Shown here one piece after another: positions 1-8,019 of a DNA stretch of 64,000 nucleotides; within the stretch, counting starts at the first letter, position 1; each line of letters begins with the position of its first letter. The stretch lies in assembly GCF_900110145.1 (NCBI RefSeq), contig NZ_FOCP01000013.1:1-64000 (forward strand), given 5' to 3'. A model generated the notes under the pieces. That model searched no databases and was not told the origin of the DNA. It was given only the letters and a program-made list of their open reading frames with translations. The stretch comes from Nitrosomonas marina (lineage in GTDB: Bacteria > Pseudomonadota > Gammaproteobacteria > Burkholderiales > Nitrosomonadaceae). The translations under genes were made by a program, and so were the position numbers.

Positions 1-288
1 GTCCGTGCTTCGCCCTCAATGAACCTACTCATGGAATACTCCAATTAACTGGAAAGTAAAATTATATAACCAATTGGGTTTTCACACAGTCTGGGCCGTA
101 AGTAGTCAATTAATATTTTTCAAAAAATGTTCAATTATCAAGTTTCAAGACAGCCGGACTATCACGGTATCAAATCAGCATTTATTTTGATTAAAATACA
201 GTCATAATTTACATCCAAGGCTGTGAATTAAGATGTATGAACGATGTTTGAAAACCTTATAATTTTTTAGCTTCTCTAATAAAATACA
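1..288. other. AT-rich non-coding left edge
   Basis: No credible coding frame is visible. The first ~110 bases contain a tract (TTTTCACACAGTCTGGGCC, around 79-97) that resembles the tail sequence after some insertion-sequence transposase genes. That resemblance is from memory and weak. The remainder is AT-rich leader upstream of the HNH-HIT gene. Confidence 0.3.
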
Positions 289-1275
289 ATGGATTATGAA
301 GAACTAGCACAATTTATAAAAAAGAAAATGCGCATGTCGCATATTTATCAGCCTATTCTTCTAATTCAGCTTCTAGAAAACAAAGGTAAGTGTCATGAAC
401 GTGAAATAGCAACAGCATTGCTATCCCATGATGAAAGCCAGATTGAATACTACACTGCCATTACAAATAACATGGTCGGTAAAGTGTTACGCAATCACAA
501 TGTAGTACACAAGGATAAATCTACAAAAGAATATTCCCTGATTGACTTTCATGAACTCAGCGATGACCAGCGTTACAAGCTAATTGCGCTTTGCAAAACT
601 AGATTACTCGATTTTATCGAGTGTAGAGGTAAATCGGTTTATAACCACAGAAGAAAATCAAATGGTTATATCAGTGGCACAATTAAATACGATGTTCTAA
701 AAAGAGCCAGATTTCGTTGTGAACTTTGTGGCATATCTGCTGAAAAAAAGGCATTAGAGGTGGATCATATACTTCCTAAAAATCATGGTGGTTCTGACGA
801 TTCAAATAATTTCCAGGCGTTATGTTATAGCTGTAACGCAATGAAACGAGATAGAGATGATACAGATTTTAGGGGGTTATATAATTCATATAACCATCGA
901 GAGCCTGATTGCCTTTTTTGTGCAATTGATAAAGATAGAATAGTATCCGAGAATGAATTAGCTTACTCAATACGTGATGGCTACCCAGTAACGGAACACC
1001 ATACACTTGTCATACCAAAAAGACATACTGCTCAATTCTTTGACCTTGGGCAAGCAGAATTAAATTCTATTTATCAATTACTACAGATCGAAAAAAAAGC
1101 AATAGAAATTCTTGACCCTAGAGCTACTGGTTTTAATATTGGTGTAAATTCGGGAAAAAGCGCTGGACAGACAATATTTCATTGCCATATACATTTGATA
1201 CCAAGGCGTGATGGTGATGTTAAAGAACCTAGAGGGGGCGTTAGGCATGTTATTCCAGGTAAAGGAAGTTACTAG
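289..1275 (+). CDS. HNH endonuclease fused to HIT-domain hydrolase
   Basis: A 328-residue two-domain protein. Residues 1-115 are an undefined, helix-rich head. Residues ~133-190 form an HNH nuclease domain: zinc-type pair C144/C147, D159-H160 with the motif VDHILPKNHGG, N173/N174, and the second pair C179/C182. Residues ~207-325 are a HIT domain opening with CLFC and carrying the histidine triad H298-x-H300-x-H302 in FHCHIHLIPR, followed by PRGGVRHVIP. HIT enzymes hydrolyse nucleoside phosphates such as Ap4A or AMP conjugates, and HNH domains cut DNA or RNA. Both active sites look intact. The fusion suggests a nuclease coupled to nucleotide chemistry, plausibly a restriction or defence function, but the biological role is inference. 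The gene stands alone in AT-rich DNA. The ATG at 289 is the first plausible start and has no strong ribosome-binding site. Confidence 0.85.
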   Translation: MDYEELAQFIKKKMRMSHIYQPILLIQLLENKGKCHEREIATALLSHDESQIEYYTAITNNMVGKVLRNHNVVHKDKSTKEYSLIDFHELSDDQRYKLIALCKTRLLDFIECRGKSVYNHRRKSNGYISGTIKYDVLKRARFRCELCGISAEKKALEVDHILPKNHGGSDDSNNFQALCYSCNAMKRDRDDTDFRGLYNSYNHREPDCLFCAIDKDRIVSENELAYSIRDGYPVTEHHTLVIPKRHTAQFFDLGQAELNSIYQLLQIEKKAIEILDPRATGFNIGVNSGKSAGQTIFHCHIHLIPRRDGDVKEPRGGVRHVIPGKGSY

Positions 1276-1670
1276 AAACTCTAAGGTATATGATAATCAC
1301 CTGCCACTTTATTTCTACGATTAAAAACAGTTTTAAAGTAGCTAGAAAACTTATTTTTAAATAATGCTGTTATATCGTCACATCCTTTACTTTAAGTTGA
1401 TGACATTGATAAATGACAGATATCTTTTGGGCAAGCCACAGCTTTGCAATTATTATGTTTTAAAAGAAATGGTTCTAACACAGTGTCAGTTTTTGAGCAG
1501 AGAGCAATTGTTTAGGTGCTTTTTGGCTCATGCACACACACAAGCTCATTGTTTTCTCGACTATGTTTAAAGTAGCTATATACAATTAAGAACCTAGCAA
1601 TGATAATTTTGCCATTCTCAATGCATACCCCACTGTACATGTATTCGTTCTAGAATTTTTTTAAATATCT
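1276..1670. other. intergenic gap with 13-bp direct repeat
   Basis: A 395-base AT-rich gap. It contains a perfect 13-bp direct repeat, TTTAAAGTAGCTA, at 1332-1344 and 1566-1578, flanking 221 bases. A 68-codon open frame (1364-1570, plus strand) lies between the copies, but it has no ribosome-binding site and no recognisable protein character, so it is not called as a gene. Confidence 0.4.
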
Positions 1671-2396
1671 ATGACAGAAGCTGCCTATCAAGAATCATCA
1701 CTTTTACCGATTACTAAATTTTTTGACAATTTTGAATTGTCAGATTTACAGGTATTGATAATTACTTTTGGATTTATTTTCACAGTTTTGTCTTTTGCTT
1801 TTAATATGAAGCGACAAAGGCGATTTGAACAAGCAAAAACATTGAGAGAATTAACTAACATAATCAATTCTGATAGAAAAATGAAACAATTGTTTTTTGA
1901 GGCAGACTATGACAATTTCCAAATTGGCAACAAATTCATTGGCAAAGAGGACGAAAAAACGTTGGTTCGATTTTTGGATATGCTAAACATGATCGCCTAT
2001 ACAATAGTAAATAAATCACTGACATCCGCAGATCTAAAGGGCACAACTTTAGGGCACGCCTTTGCACAGTCCTTAGAAAATCCGGGAATTAAAGGCTATT
2101 TGTATTGGGTAGCGATGAATGATACGCACGATTTCATATCTAAAATCAGAGGAGAAAATAGGTTATTTCGTTGTAGGAAAATAGAAAAAATGGCATTAAT
2201 TTATATTAACAAAAATGAAGAAAGCATTATCAAAGATTATGAGAAAGATAAATGTATTCAGCAATCATGGCTTTTCCTCAGGCTTCAGGCAAAAAATTTT
2301 TCTAAAGAAAAATATTCTATTGCTTTGAGTAACTCAACTAGGAGGTGGAAAAGAAAGAACAAAATATCTGGTATTTATAATATCTTAACATCTTAA
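1671..2396 (+). CDS. single-pass membrane protein, DUF4760-like, unknown function
   Basis: 241 residues. After a short N-terminal segment there is one clear transmembrane helix at residues ~26-45 (LQVLIITFGFIFTVLSFAFN), followed by a basic stretch (MKRQRR) that should place the C-terminal ~195 residues in the cytoplasm. The cytoplasmic part is mixed alpha-helical and ends in a basic region rich in K and R. The layout, one helix then a soluble helical domain with conserved-looking FLDMLN and YWV segments, resembles DUF4760-type proteins often seen in accessory islands. The resemblance is approximate. It lies 16 bases upstream of the queuosine-salvage gene on the same strand, so the two are probably co-transcribed. 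No catalytic motif is recognised. Confidence 0.6.
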   Translation: MTEAAYQESSLLPITKFFDNFELSDLQVLIITFGFIFTVLSFAFNMKRQRRFEQAKTLRELTNIINSDRKMKQLFFEADYDNFQIGNKFIGKEDEKTLVRFLDMLNMIAYTIVNKSLTSADLKGTTLGHAFAQSLENPGIKGYLYWVAMNDTHDFISKIRGENRLFRCRKIEKMALIYINKNEESIIKDYEKDKCIQQSWLFLRLQAKNFSKEKYSIALSNSTRRWKRKNKISGIYNILTS

Positions 2397-2412
2397 ATAC
2401 GCATAAATTTAA

Positions 2413-3381
2413 ATGGAAGATCTTTTAAAATCTGTTATTGAAAGTTGCCAGAAAGTTTCAAAAAAATCGAAATATGTACACATAAACGAAAAAGCTATAT
2501 TGAGTTACATAAGGAAAATTCCTAAAGTTTTGACTCAAGCCTATGATTATGATGCAAAAATACATTATTTTGACAAGAGTAGAGAGAACCTTTTAAATTA
2601 TATCTTTATCTTAGGATCTGTAAACTTTGGATCAGGATTTTTATTGGATACACCAGATCGCTCAAAACAATTTGGATACAGGACAATAGCTTCACGGTTA
2701 AAAGAATACTTTGAAAATAACCATTCATTAAGCTCGGATCGGCTTATCAGTCTGAATTTAGATTGCAGCAATAGGATATTTAAAATCCCGCAGGACACTG
2801 AAGATGGGCGACAGATAGGAATGTTGTATCGATCGGCAATTGCCGAAATGGGTCAATTTATTGAAAATCAATATAATGGATCATTTTCTAGAGCTGCTGA
2901 AGAAGCACTTGAAAGTACGCAGATTTTTCTTGAAAAATTAATAAACCTCAATTCCTTCGGCGATATCGCTATATGTGGGGGGCAAAAAGTCTATTTTTTG
3001 AAAAAAGCACAATTGTTAATCGCTGACATTATTCGAGCTCTAAATTATAGTCCTTTATCACACAAAAAATTATTGGCGAAACTGACAATTTTCCCTGATA
3101 ATCATTTAGCAAATGTATTAAGGATTGAGAATATTCTAGAGTATTCTTCTGAGTTAAAAAATAAAGTAGATAATAAAATTGAACTGCTACAGGGTACAGA
3201 TGAAGAGGTTGAATTGAGAGCAGCTACTGTTTGCGCAGGACAAGATATTGTGCAAAACCGAAAAAAATTTGGATTCGAGACAAATGCTGTGGAGATTGAC
3301 TGGTACCTTTGGAATGTCGCAAAATCTTCATATACTTATACACGCAAAGCAACGCACAAAACTAAAACTCTTTTCTATTAA
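2413..3381 (+). CDS. queuosine salvage protein (DUF2419/QNG1-like nucleoside hydrolase)
   Basis: 322 residues, matching the length of the Q-salvage (DUF2419) family. Members hydrolyse queuosine 5'-phosphate or queuosine to free queuine for tRNA modification. Family signatures are visible in order: NFGSGF at 71-76, a central helical part with the GSFSRAAEEAL segment at 156-166, the block VYFLKKAQLLIADI at 193-206, a DNHLANVL segment at 229-236, an acidic/arginine stretch EEVELRA at 264-270, and IDWYLWN at 295-301. In the family the Asp residues in the AD and IDWxLW motifs line the ligand pocket. The protein is common in eukaryotes and patchy in bacteria, so its presence in an AT-rich island, paired with a membrane protein, suggests horizontal acquisition. 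The ATG at 2413 has no good Shine-Dalgarno sequence, so expression may depend on coupling to the upstream gene. Confidence 0.85.
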   Translation: MEDLLKSVIESCQKVSKKSKYVHINEKAILSYIRKIPKVLTQAYDYDAKIHYFDKSRENLLNYIFILGSVNFGSGFLLDTPDRSKQFGYRTIASRLKEYFENNHSLSSDRLISLNLDCSNRIFKIPQDTEDGRQIGMLYRSAIAEMGQFIENQYNGSFSRAAEEALESTQIFLEKLINLNSFGDIAICGGQKVYFLKKAQLLIADIIRALNYSPLSHKKLLAKLTIFPDNHLANVLRIENILEYSSELKNKVDNKIELLQGTDEEVELRAATVCAGQDIVQNRKKFGFETNAVEIDWYLWNVAKSSYTYTRKATHKTKTLFY

Positions 3382-3629
3382 AGACAGGGAAATAGGAAAA
3401 TCCCCGTAAATCACCTACTAAACATAAAATTAAATAATTGATTTTTGATTGTTATAGTTGGAATCAATCCAACACTCAAGGAACCATGATACACAAAAAG
3501 TAAATTAAAATACTATATATTTAATTGCTTATAACGTACGTCAAGTATAAATGTAGAATAGTCCTTTTTGTATTCACAGAAAGTTAGTTAATAACTACCA
3601 CCAACAGATAATTAACATAAAGGTAACTA

Positions 3630-4652
3630 TTAGAATAAACTAGAACTACTACTACAACAAATTATCCTAGCTACGATTTCACCCCTCAAAATCCTGTTGC
3701 TTCGATCATTGCTGGCTTGGAGGGCCGATTTATAATAGTTTGTTGCTTCGACACTTTCGTTTGAATTACCGTCAGCCACTTGCTCAACTTTCATATAGAA
3801 CATATCTAACTCTTTCCTAACATCGGAAACATTTAATGAAATATTCTTCTTTATTAGTGCGCGGTGAAGTTCCACAAATAGCGTGAAAAAATCAGCTTTT
3901 TTAAATGCTCTTGACGAGCTTGCCATATTCATTTTATCTATAAAATTTAAAACAATCATTACTTCATTTAACAAATCATCTTTATTTGGCAATTCTTCGT
4001 TGTATCTTTGCAAATATTCTTCTAACTCGTTGTCTCTATTAAAGTAAGTACTCATAATGGTTATTAGCATACCTAGGCAGTACTTAACATCATTCATACG
4101 CTTAATATCGGTGGCTGTAAAAATACGCTTCTCTTCAAAAAAATTAAGTTTTGATACTTCTTCAGCAAAGTTTTTAAATTCTCCTCCAAAACGCGAGTTG
4201 TGTAACTCCATTGCATTTAATCCATAACTAGTAGAATTAATTCGCTGAAACACTTCCTTAATTTGATTTAGAGGCATATTACCCATATCTCGAACAACTA
4301 CTTTGTACTCAAGAAACTCTATTTGTTGGTTCTCTTCCAACCCTGAATATGGCAGTATATTATTGCCTAATTTTATGTCTGGTGACCCTTTAAAATATTG
4401 ATATAACGTTGTAAGCCTCTGTTGCCCGTCTACAATTAATTCAGCACCTTCGCCTGTTTTCGGGTCCACCTTGCCTGCAGCTATATATATTTCCGGAAAT
4501 GGGTACCCTTCAAGAACAGTTTTAATAAACTCGATTTTGTCCTTATTTGTCCAGACTAATCGGCGCTGGAAATCTGGCTGTGGAATTAGGGTTCCATTAC
4601 CAATACTTGTAAGCAAAACTCTCAGCCGCCTATTCGATGCTGACGTATCCAT
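3630..4652 (-). CDS. DUF262 domain protein (GmrS N-terminal-like), no DUF1524
   Basis: 340 residues. The N-terminal ~80 residues carry the DUF262 (ParB/sulfiredoxin-like fold) signatures IPQPDFQRRLVW at 23-34 and VDGQQRLTTL at 74-83; D75-G-Q-Q-R79 is the nucleotide-handling motif. The rest is the usual helical DUF262 tail. The HNH-type DUF1524 domain that completes GmrSD type IV restriction enzymes is absent. The start codon lies inside the end of the upstream nucleotidyltransferase gene (23-base overlap). A strong AGGAG sits 8 bases before the ATG, pointing to translational coupling. The C-terminus ends in an odd Cys/Ser tail (CCSSSSS) encoded by an AGT triplet run, perhaps produced by slippage. 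A two-gene defence or regulatory module with the nucleotidyltransferase is inferred. Confidence 0.85.
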   Translation of the reverse strand: MDTSASNRRLRVLLTSIGNGTLIPQPDFQRRLVWTNKDKIEFIKTVLEGYPFPEIYIAAGKVDPKTGEGAELIVDGQQRLTTLYQYFKGSPDIKLGNNILPYSGLEENQQIEFLEYKVVVRDMGNMPLNQIKEVFQRINSTSYGLNAMELHNSRFGGEFKNFAEEVSKLNFFEEKRIFTATDIKRMNDVKYCLGMLITIMSTYFNRDNELEEYLQRYNEELPNKDDLLNEVMIVLNFIDKMNMASSSRAFKKADFFTLFVELHRALIKKNISLNVSDVRKELDMFYMKVEQVADGNSNESVEATNYYKSALQASNDRSNRILRGEIVARIICCSSSSSLF

Positions 4653-5205
4653 TATTAATCTCCTGCATGCATTGTTCTATGCATATAGTTTGATACTCTT
4701 TCAAAAAAAAATGAGAGTGATATAACCCTGCTCTTACTTTATAAGGACCATATTTATTACTTTTAGTTATATTATTAAAGAAATCCCACCAAGATTTAGT
4801 AAAATTAAAATATTCACTTGGTGGCAATTTATCAGGGCGTATCCACCCTTCCGACAAATACCGAAAAAAAATATTAGAATTTGGCCAATCAGCAGCACTT
4901 TTCCTGAATAGATATGCCTCTTCCCATATTTTTTCAAATAGTGGTGTGGATACAATAGCCAAATCGATATCAGAATCTTCACCAAATTCAGAAAATCTCT
5001 TCGATTGCTTGAGGCTGAACCCAAGTCTACCGGAGCCAACTAAAATTACATCATTAAATTCAACTTTAAAATGCTCACACACTTCTTCTCTTAATCGATA
5101 ATGATTTTCATCGCTAAGTGCAAAACAGCTTCCATTCAAGACATATTTTCTGAATATCTGAATACTAGAAAGTAATGCTAGATCTTTTTTGAATTCTTCA
5201 ATCAT
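4630..5205 (-). CDS. nucleotidyltransferase, partner of DUF262 protein
   Basis: 191 residues. A pol-beta-type nucleotidyltransferase core is visible: G57-S58 in VGSGRLGFS, then D79-I-D81 in SDIDLAIVS, about 20 residues later. This matches the GS...DxD metal- and nucleotide-binding pattern of MNT and CD-NTase-like enzymes. The C-terminal half is rich in aromatic residues, with GWIRPDKLPPS at 117-127, SWWDFF and YGPYK. I recall these from nucleotidyltransferases that sit next to DUF262 genes. It is too short for a full CD-NTase (usually over 300 residues) but larger than a minimal MntA antitoxin. It is the first gene of a two-gene operon and overlaps the DUF262 gene by 23 bases. It may modify a protein or RNA with NMP. 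Substrate and role are unknown. Confidence 0.85.
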   Translation of the reverse strand: MIEEFKKDLALLSSIQIFRKYVLNGSCFALSDENHYRLREEVCEHFKVEFNDVILVGSGRLGFSLKQSKRFSEFGEDSDIDLAIVSTPLFEKIWEEAYLFRKSAADWPNSNIFFRYLSEGWIRPDKLPPSEYFNFTKSWWDFFNNITKSNKYGPYKVRAGLYHSHFFLKEYQTICIEQCMQEINNGYVSIE

Positions 5206-5849
5206 CTCGGTTTGAAAAAACTAACTAGAATTGAGGTCCGGAATGACACGATATATAGTGTCAAATAAAATATCTATTATTACTACCTTCACTTACAGAT
5301 TCTTAACACATTAAATAAACGGGGTTTCATTAAAACAAACCGTGTTAAATCCGCTGTTAGATTTAAACCAAAATAGTATGCCCAAATCGGTGACAGTCAT
5401 TACAATATGCAATCTATACAAATATTAAATAATTTAGGAATTGTTCTTGTGATAGAGGAAATTAGCTGATACGTTTCACGATGAAGCGATCAGATTTCCC
5501 CTTTCTACATAGTATGTATTTAATGCGAATCCACACTCACTGTCGGTAGGGGTAGGTGTCAAGCTAGTCTATTGGGATCTGCTATCAACTTATTCTTGGC
5601 ATGCGGTCATTTTTAATGTGGCACAAATAATTTTAACGTATAGAGTGCTGGCAATTACTATTAAGAGGTATTGTTACTCCCTAGAGTATTTGTAAACTTG
5701 AATAGTTATCAGAATTCGTCATATGGCCTTTAGTTTTAATTCAGAAACTCTATTGTCTTGAATAGTATAGTTTATGATACATATGTATTTTAATGTCTCA
5801 AATTATGTCTTATAATTAGATTATTCTAATCTTTAAAGAGTTATAAGAC
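5206..5849. other. 644-base intergenic region upstream of the recombinase
   Basis: AT-rich DNA with no convincing coding frame on either strand. The only clear structure is at its right end: the recombinase-site dyad described separately. The left part should hold the promoter for the minus-strand NTase/DUF262 operon, but no obvious -35/-10 pair can be picked with confidence. Confidence 0.4.
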
Positions 5850-5851
5850 AT
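5794..5851. promoter_or_regulatory. putative res/crossover or operator site of the serine recombinase
   Basis: A perfect 11-bp inverted repeat, ATGTCTTATAA at 5805-5815 and TTATAAGACAT at 5841-5851, brackets an inner hairpin ATTAGA-TTAT-TCTAAT (5815-5830). A further half-site-like TGTCTCAAA lies at 5794-5802. TGTC-N-N-N-TA half-sites in inverted pairs are what Tn3/gamma-delta-type resolvases bind. The right arm ends in the start codon of the recombinase gene (ATG at 5850), so binding would also repress it. The outer span of 46 bases is longer than a standard 28-bp site I, so the exact role is inference. Confidence 0.55.
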
Positions 5852-6401
5852 GGCTATAGTTGGATATGCACGTGTAAGCAGCACTGGTCAATCACTTGAT
5901 GTACAGCTAGACAAGCTAAAGTATTATCAATGCGACAAAATTTATCAAGAAAAAAAATCAGGTATTACCGCTAACAGACCGGAATTAAAAAAATGTCTGG
6001 ATTATGTACGAGAAGGTGATGTATTAATCATTACAAAACTTGATAGACTTGCTCGATCAACTGTTGATCTCCACAATATACTTCAGCAATTAAATGATAA
6101 AGGAGTCGGTTTTCGAGTTATCGATCAGTCAATTGATACAACAACATCGACCGGAAAACTACTTTTTGGAATACTTGCCAGTATTGCAGAATTCGAAACA
6201 GAGCTTAGAAAAGAACGCCAGATGGAAGGTATAAAAAAAGCTAAAAATAATGGTGTTGCTTTTGGTCGTAAAGCTAAACTAACTGATATTCAGATTGAAG
6301 AATTGCGTTACAAACGCTCAAATGGTGTATTAATAAAAGATTTGATGGCAAATTATGGATTGTCTAAAGCATCAGTTTATAGATTATTATCAATCACTTA
6401 A
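5850..6401 (+). CDS. serine recombinase, resolvase/invertase family
   Basis: 183 residues, the normal length of small serine recombinases. The catalytic domain starts with VGYARVSSTGQS, with nucleophile S10 in ARVS. It continues with the arginine motif ITKLDRLARS (~64-73), the stretch TSTGKLLFGILASIAEFE that forms the start of the long helix, and ERQMEGIKKAK. The C-terminal HTH (~148-183) reads LTDIQIEELRYKRS...GLSKASVYRLL. It catalyses site-specific excision or inversion through a phosphoserine intermediate. No transposase or invertible segment is evident beside it, so it may be an orphan from a Tn3-like element or act on the dyad overlapping its own start. The ATG at 5850 is fixed by that dyad and by the conserved N-terminus. 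Confidence 0.93.
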   Translation: MAIVGYARVSSTGQSLDVQLDKLKYYQCDKIYQEKKSGITANRPELKKCLDYVREGDVLIITKLDRLARSTVDLHNILQQLNDKGVGFRVIDQSIDTTTSTGKLLFGILASIAEFETELRKERQMEGIKKAKNNGVAFGRKAKLTDIQIEELRYKRSNGVLIKDLMANYGLSKASVYRLLSIT

Positions 6402-6714
6402 AAATTATAAACTAATGCACATATTTTAATATTCTAGGAAATGCAAGCCTTGCCTATAGTTCTATCAATTTATAAGATGCGATGATGTGCCTGCAAAGTG
6501 TGAGAAAACTGCTGTTGCTTTCGCGATTTTTACACGATCAATACTTACATATAATGCGCTCACAATTGAAATATTCTTCAGGAAATTTATTCGAACTAAA
6601 ATACCGGTGCCATTTGAATTTTCTGCTACATCCAACTAAAAAATATTATTTCAGTCTGGTAGGTACCCAGATAAATATTAGAATGCTGAATCTACAATTA
6701 TTATGGCTGAAACA
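6402..6714. other. gap between convergent recombinase and orphan gene
   Basis: 313 AT-rich bases between two converging genes. Short open frames exist, for example a GTG-initiated 50-codon frame at 6487-6639, but none has a ribosome-binding site or recognisable character. No clear terminator hairpin was found. Confidence 0.3.
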
Positions 6715-7917
6715 TCAATTACATTTTTCGTCTGTATTAAGAAACGGTTTCAATTTATTTCTAATAAAATGATTTGGGCGCCAGCCACCTATAATTTTCT
6801 CAAGGAATATAGAATCGAACGCCGAAAGTACAATCCCTGTCGGTGGATGAATTGTTCCAGCACCAAGTCCGAGTATATATCGAACTGCTTTGGGAGTTAT
6901 TTTTTGAAACCAATTTTCAGCAGTGACTTCTTTCAAGTATGCTTTAACTATTTTTTCATCAGGATGAATATCTTGAATCCACTCGCGAAACTGTTGTGAT
7001 TTGTCTAATAATTTTAAGAATTCATCAAATGAGCGCTCTCCACTATCTATAACTTCTCGAATTGATGGGCTGTCCGACAAGACAATCTCTCGGAACTGCT
7101 GAAGCTCATTAGTGTTAATTCCGGTACGCTTCATTAACTCAGTATAACGAAAACGTAAAATTCGAGATGAAATCTGCGATGTACTGATATCCCCACTATA
7201 ATGTGCTGCTATGGCTGCATCTGCGCGTGCAACCAATATCTTGTTTAAGAGAAAAGCCTCCGATACTCTTTCAAGTTTAGAGTTAAGCTTACTACATCGC
7301 TTTTTGTTTATTTCGTTAAAGTTTATGTCAGTAAATACAAAAAAATTTTTGTTTGTATGCAGAATATCAAATTTAAAATTGTCCAAAATGGGTTGAGTCG
7401 TCTCTAAATCTTCAATTATTAATCGGATGGCATTATGAACAAAATGTGGATCATGCAAATCTGAAATTGCGGCATTTCCTACTCCACCAGGCAGAAAATC
7501 ATTACTAGTAAAACGTCGGATGGGAACCCGCTCAATAAACTTATCGGCTAACCTTTTTGCTATTCGCTTATTGTAATTTTGTTGATGCAGAATATACTCA
7601 ACTCGACTTTTTCGACTCTTTAGCTGCCCCACATTCTGATCGCCAACAATTGTTATTGCAGCAAATGAATGCGCCTCCGATACACCTATTTTTTCAGTTT
7701 GTGTTCCAAGTGATTCTTCGCAGTATGTGGCTGATATATTTGGTCTGGAAAGCAAGGCTAATAATTGCTCCATGCCAATATGCTTAACGAAATCTTTTAA
7801 TGTTGTGTAGTCGAAAATTAAATGGACCTTTTGATAATAAAGAAGTGCTTCAGCAAGCTCGCCTACTGTGAAATTAGGCCCTCCTTCAGAACTACATAGT
7901 ATAATTTTCTCAAACAT
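6715..7917 (-). CDS. orphan hypothetical protein, 400 aa
   Basis: No family was recognised. The N-terminal ~100 residues (MFEKIILCSSEGGPNFTVGELAEALLYYQKVHL...) look like an alpha/beta sensor or nuclease-type fold. The middle is a charged helical region with repeated basic segments. Near the C-terminus a glycine- and alanine-rich hydrophobic stretch (VRYILGLGAGTIHPPTGIVLSAFDSIF, in part) lies at ~345-375. It resembles a membrane-associating hairpin or a buried helix. There is no signal peptide. It starts 102 bases from the divergent repeat-bearing membrane protein gene, so the two may share a control region. Codon usage is AT-rich like the rest of the island. Function unknown. Confidence 0.65.
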   Translation of the reverse strand: MFEKIILCSSEGGPNFTVGELAEALLYYQKVHLIFDYTTLKDFVKHIGMEQLLALLSRPNISATYCEESLGTQTEKIGVSEAHSFAAITIVGDQNVGQLKSRKSRVEYILHQQNYNKRIAKRLADKFIERVPIRRFTSNDFLPGGVGNAAISDLHDPHFVHNAIRLIIEDLETTQPILDNFKFDILHTNKNFFVFTDINFNEINKKRCSKLNSKLERVSEAFLLNKILVARADAAIAAHYSGDISTSQISSRILRFRYTELMKRTGINTNELQQFREIVLSDSPSIREVIDSGERSFDEFLKLLDKSQQFREWIQDIHPDEKIVKAYLKEVTAENWFQKITPKAVRYILGLGAGTIHPPTGIVLSAFDSIFLEKIIGGWRPNHFIRNKLKPFLNTDEKCN

Positions 7918-8019
7918 TTATAATTTTCTAAATTTAAATCAGTCAGATTAGCAGAATTGCATTACTTTACTTCTTGTAAAAGATTTTTCTATTTCAATAC
8001 TTTTAGGAAAAATTTCTTT

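Noticed and set aside
79..97. IS-tail-like sequence at the left edge
   Set aside because: The resemblance is by memory of insertion-sequence tails only. No transposase codons or inverted repeat are visible within the window.
1364..1570. 68-codon frame between the direct repeats
   Set aside because: No ribosome-binding site, no recognisable domain, and composition like non-coding DNA.
6482..6772. 96-codon plus-strand frame after the recombinase
   Set aside because: Overlaps the end of a solid minus-strand gene and has no features; likely chance.
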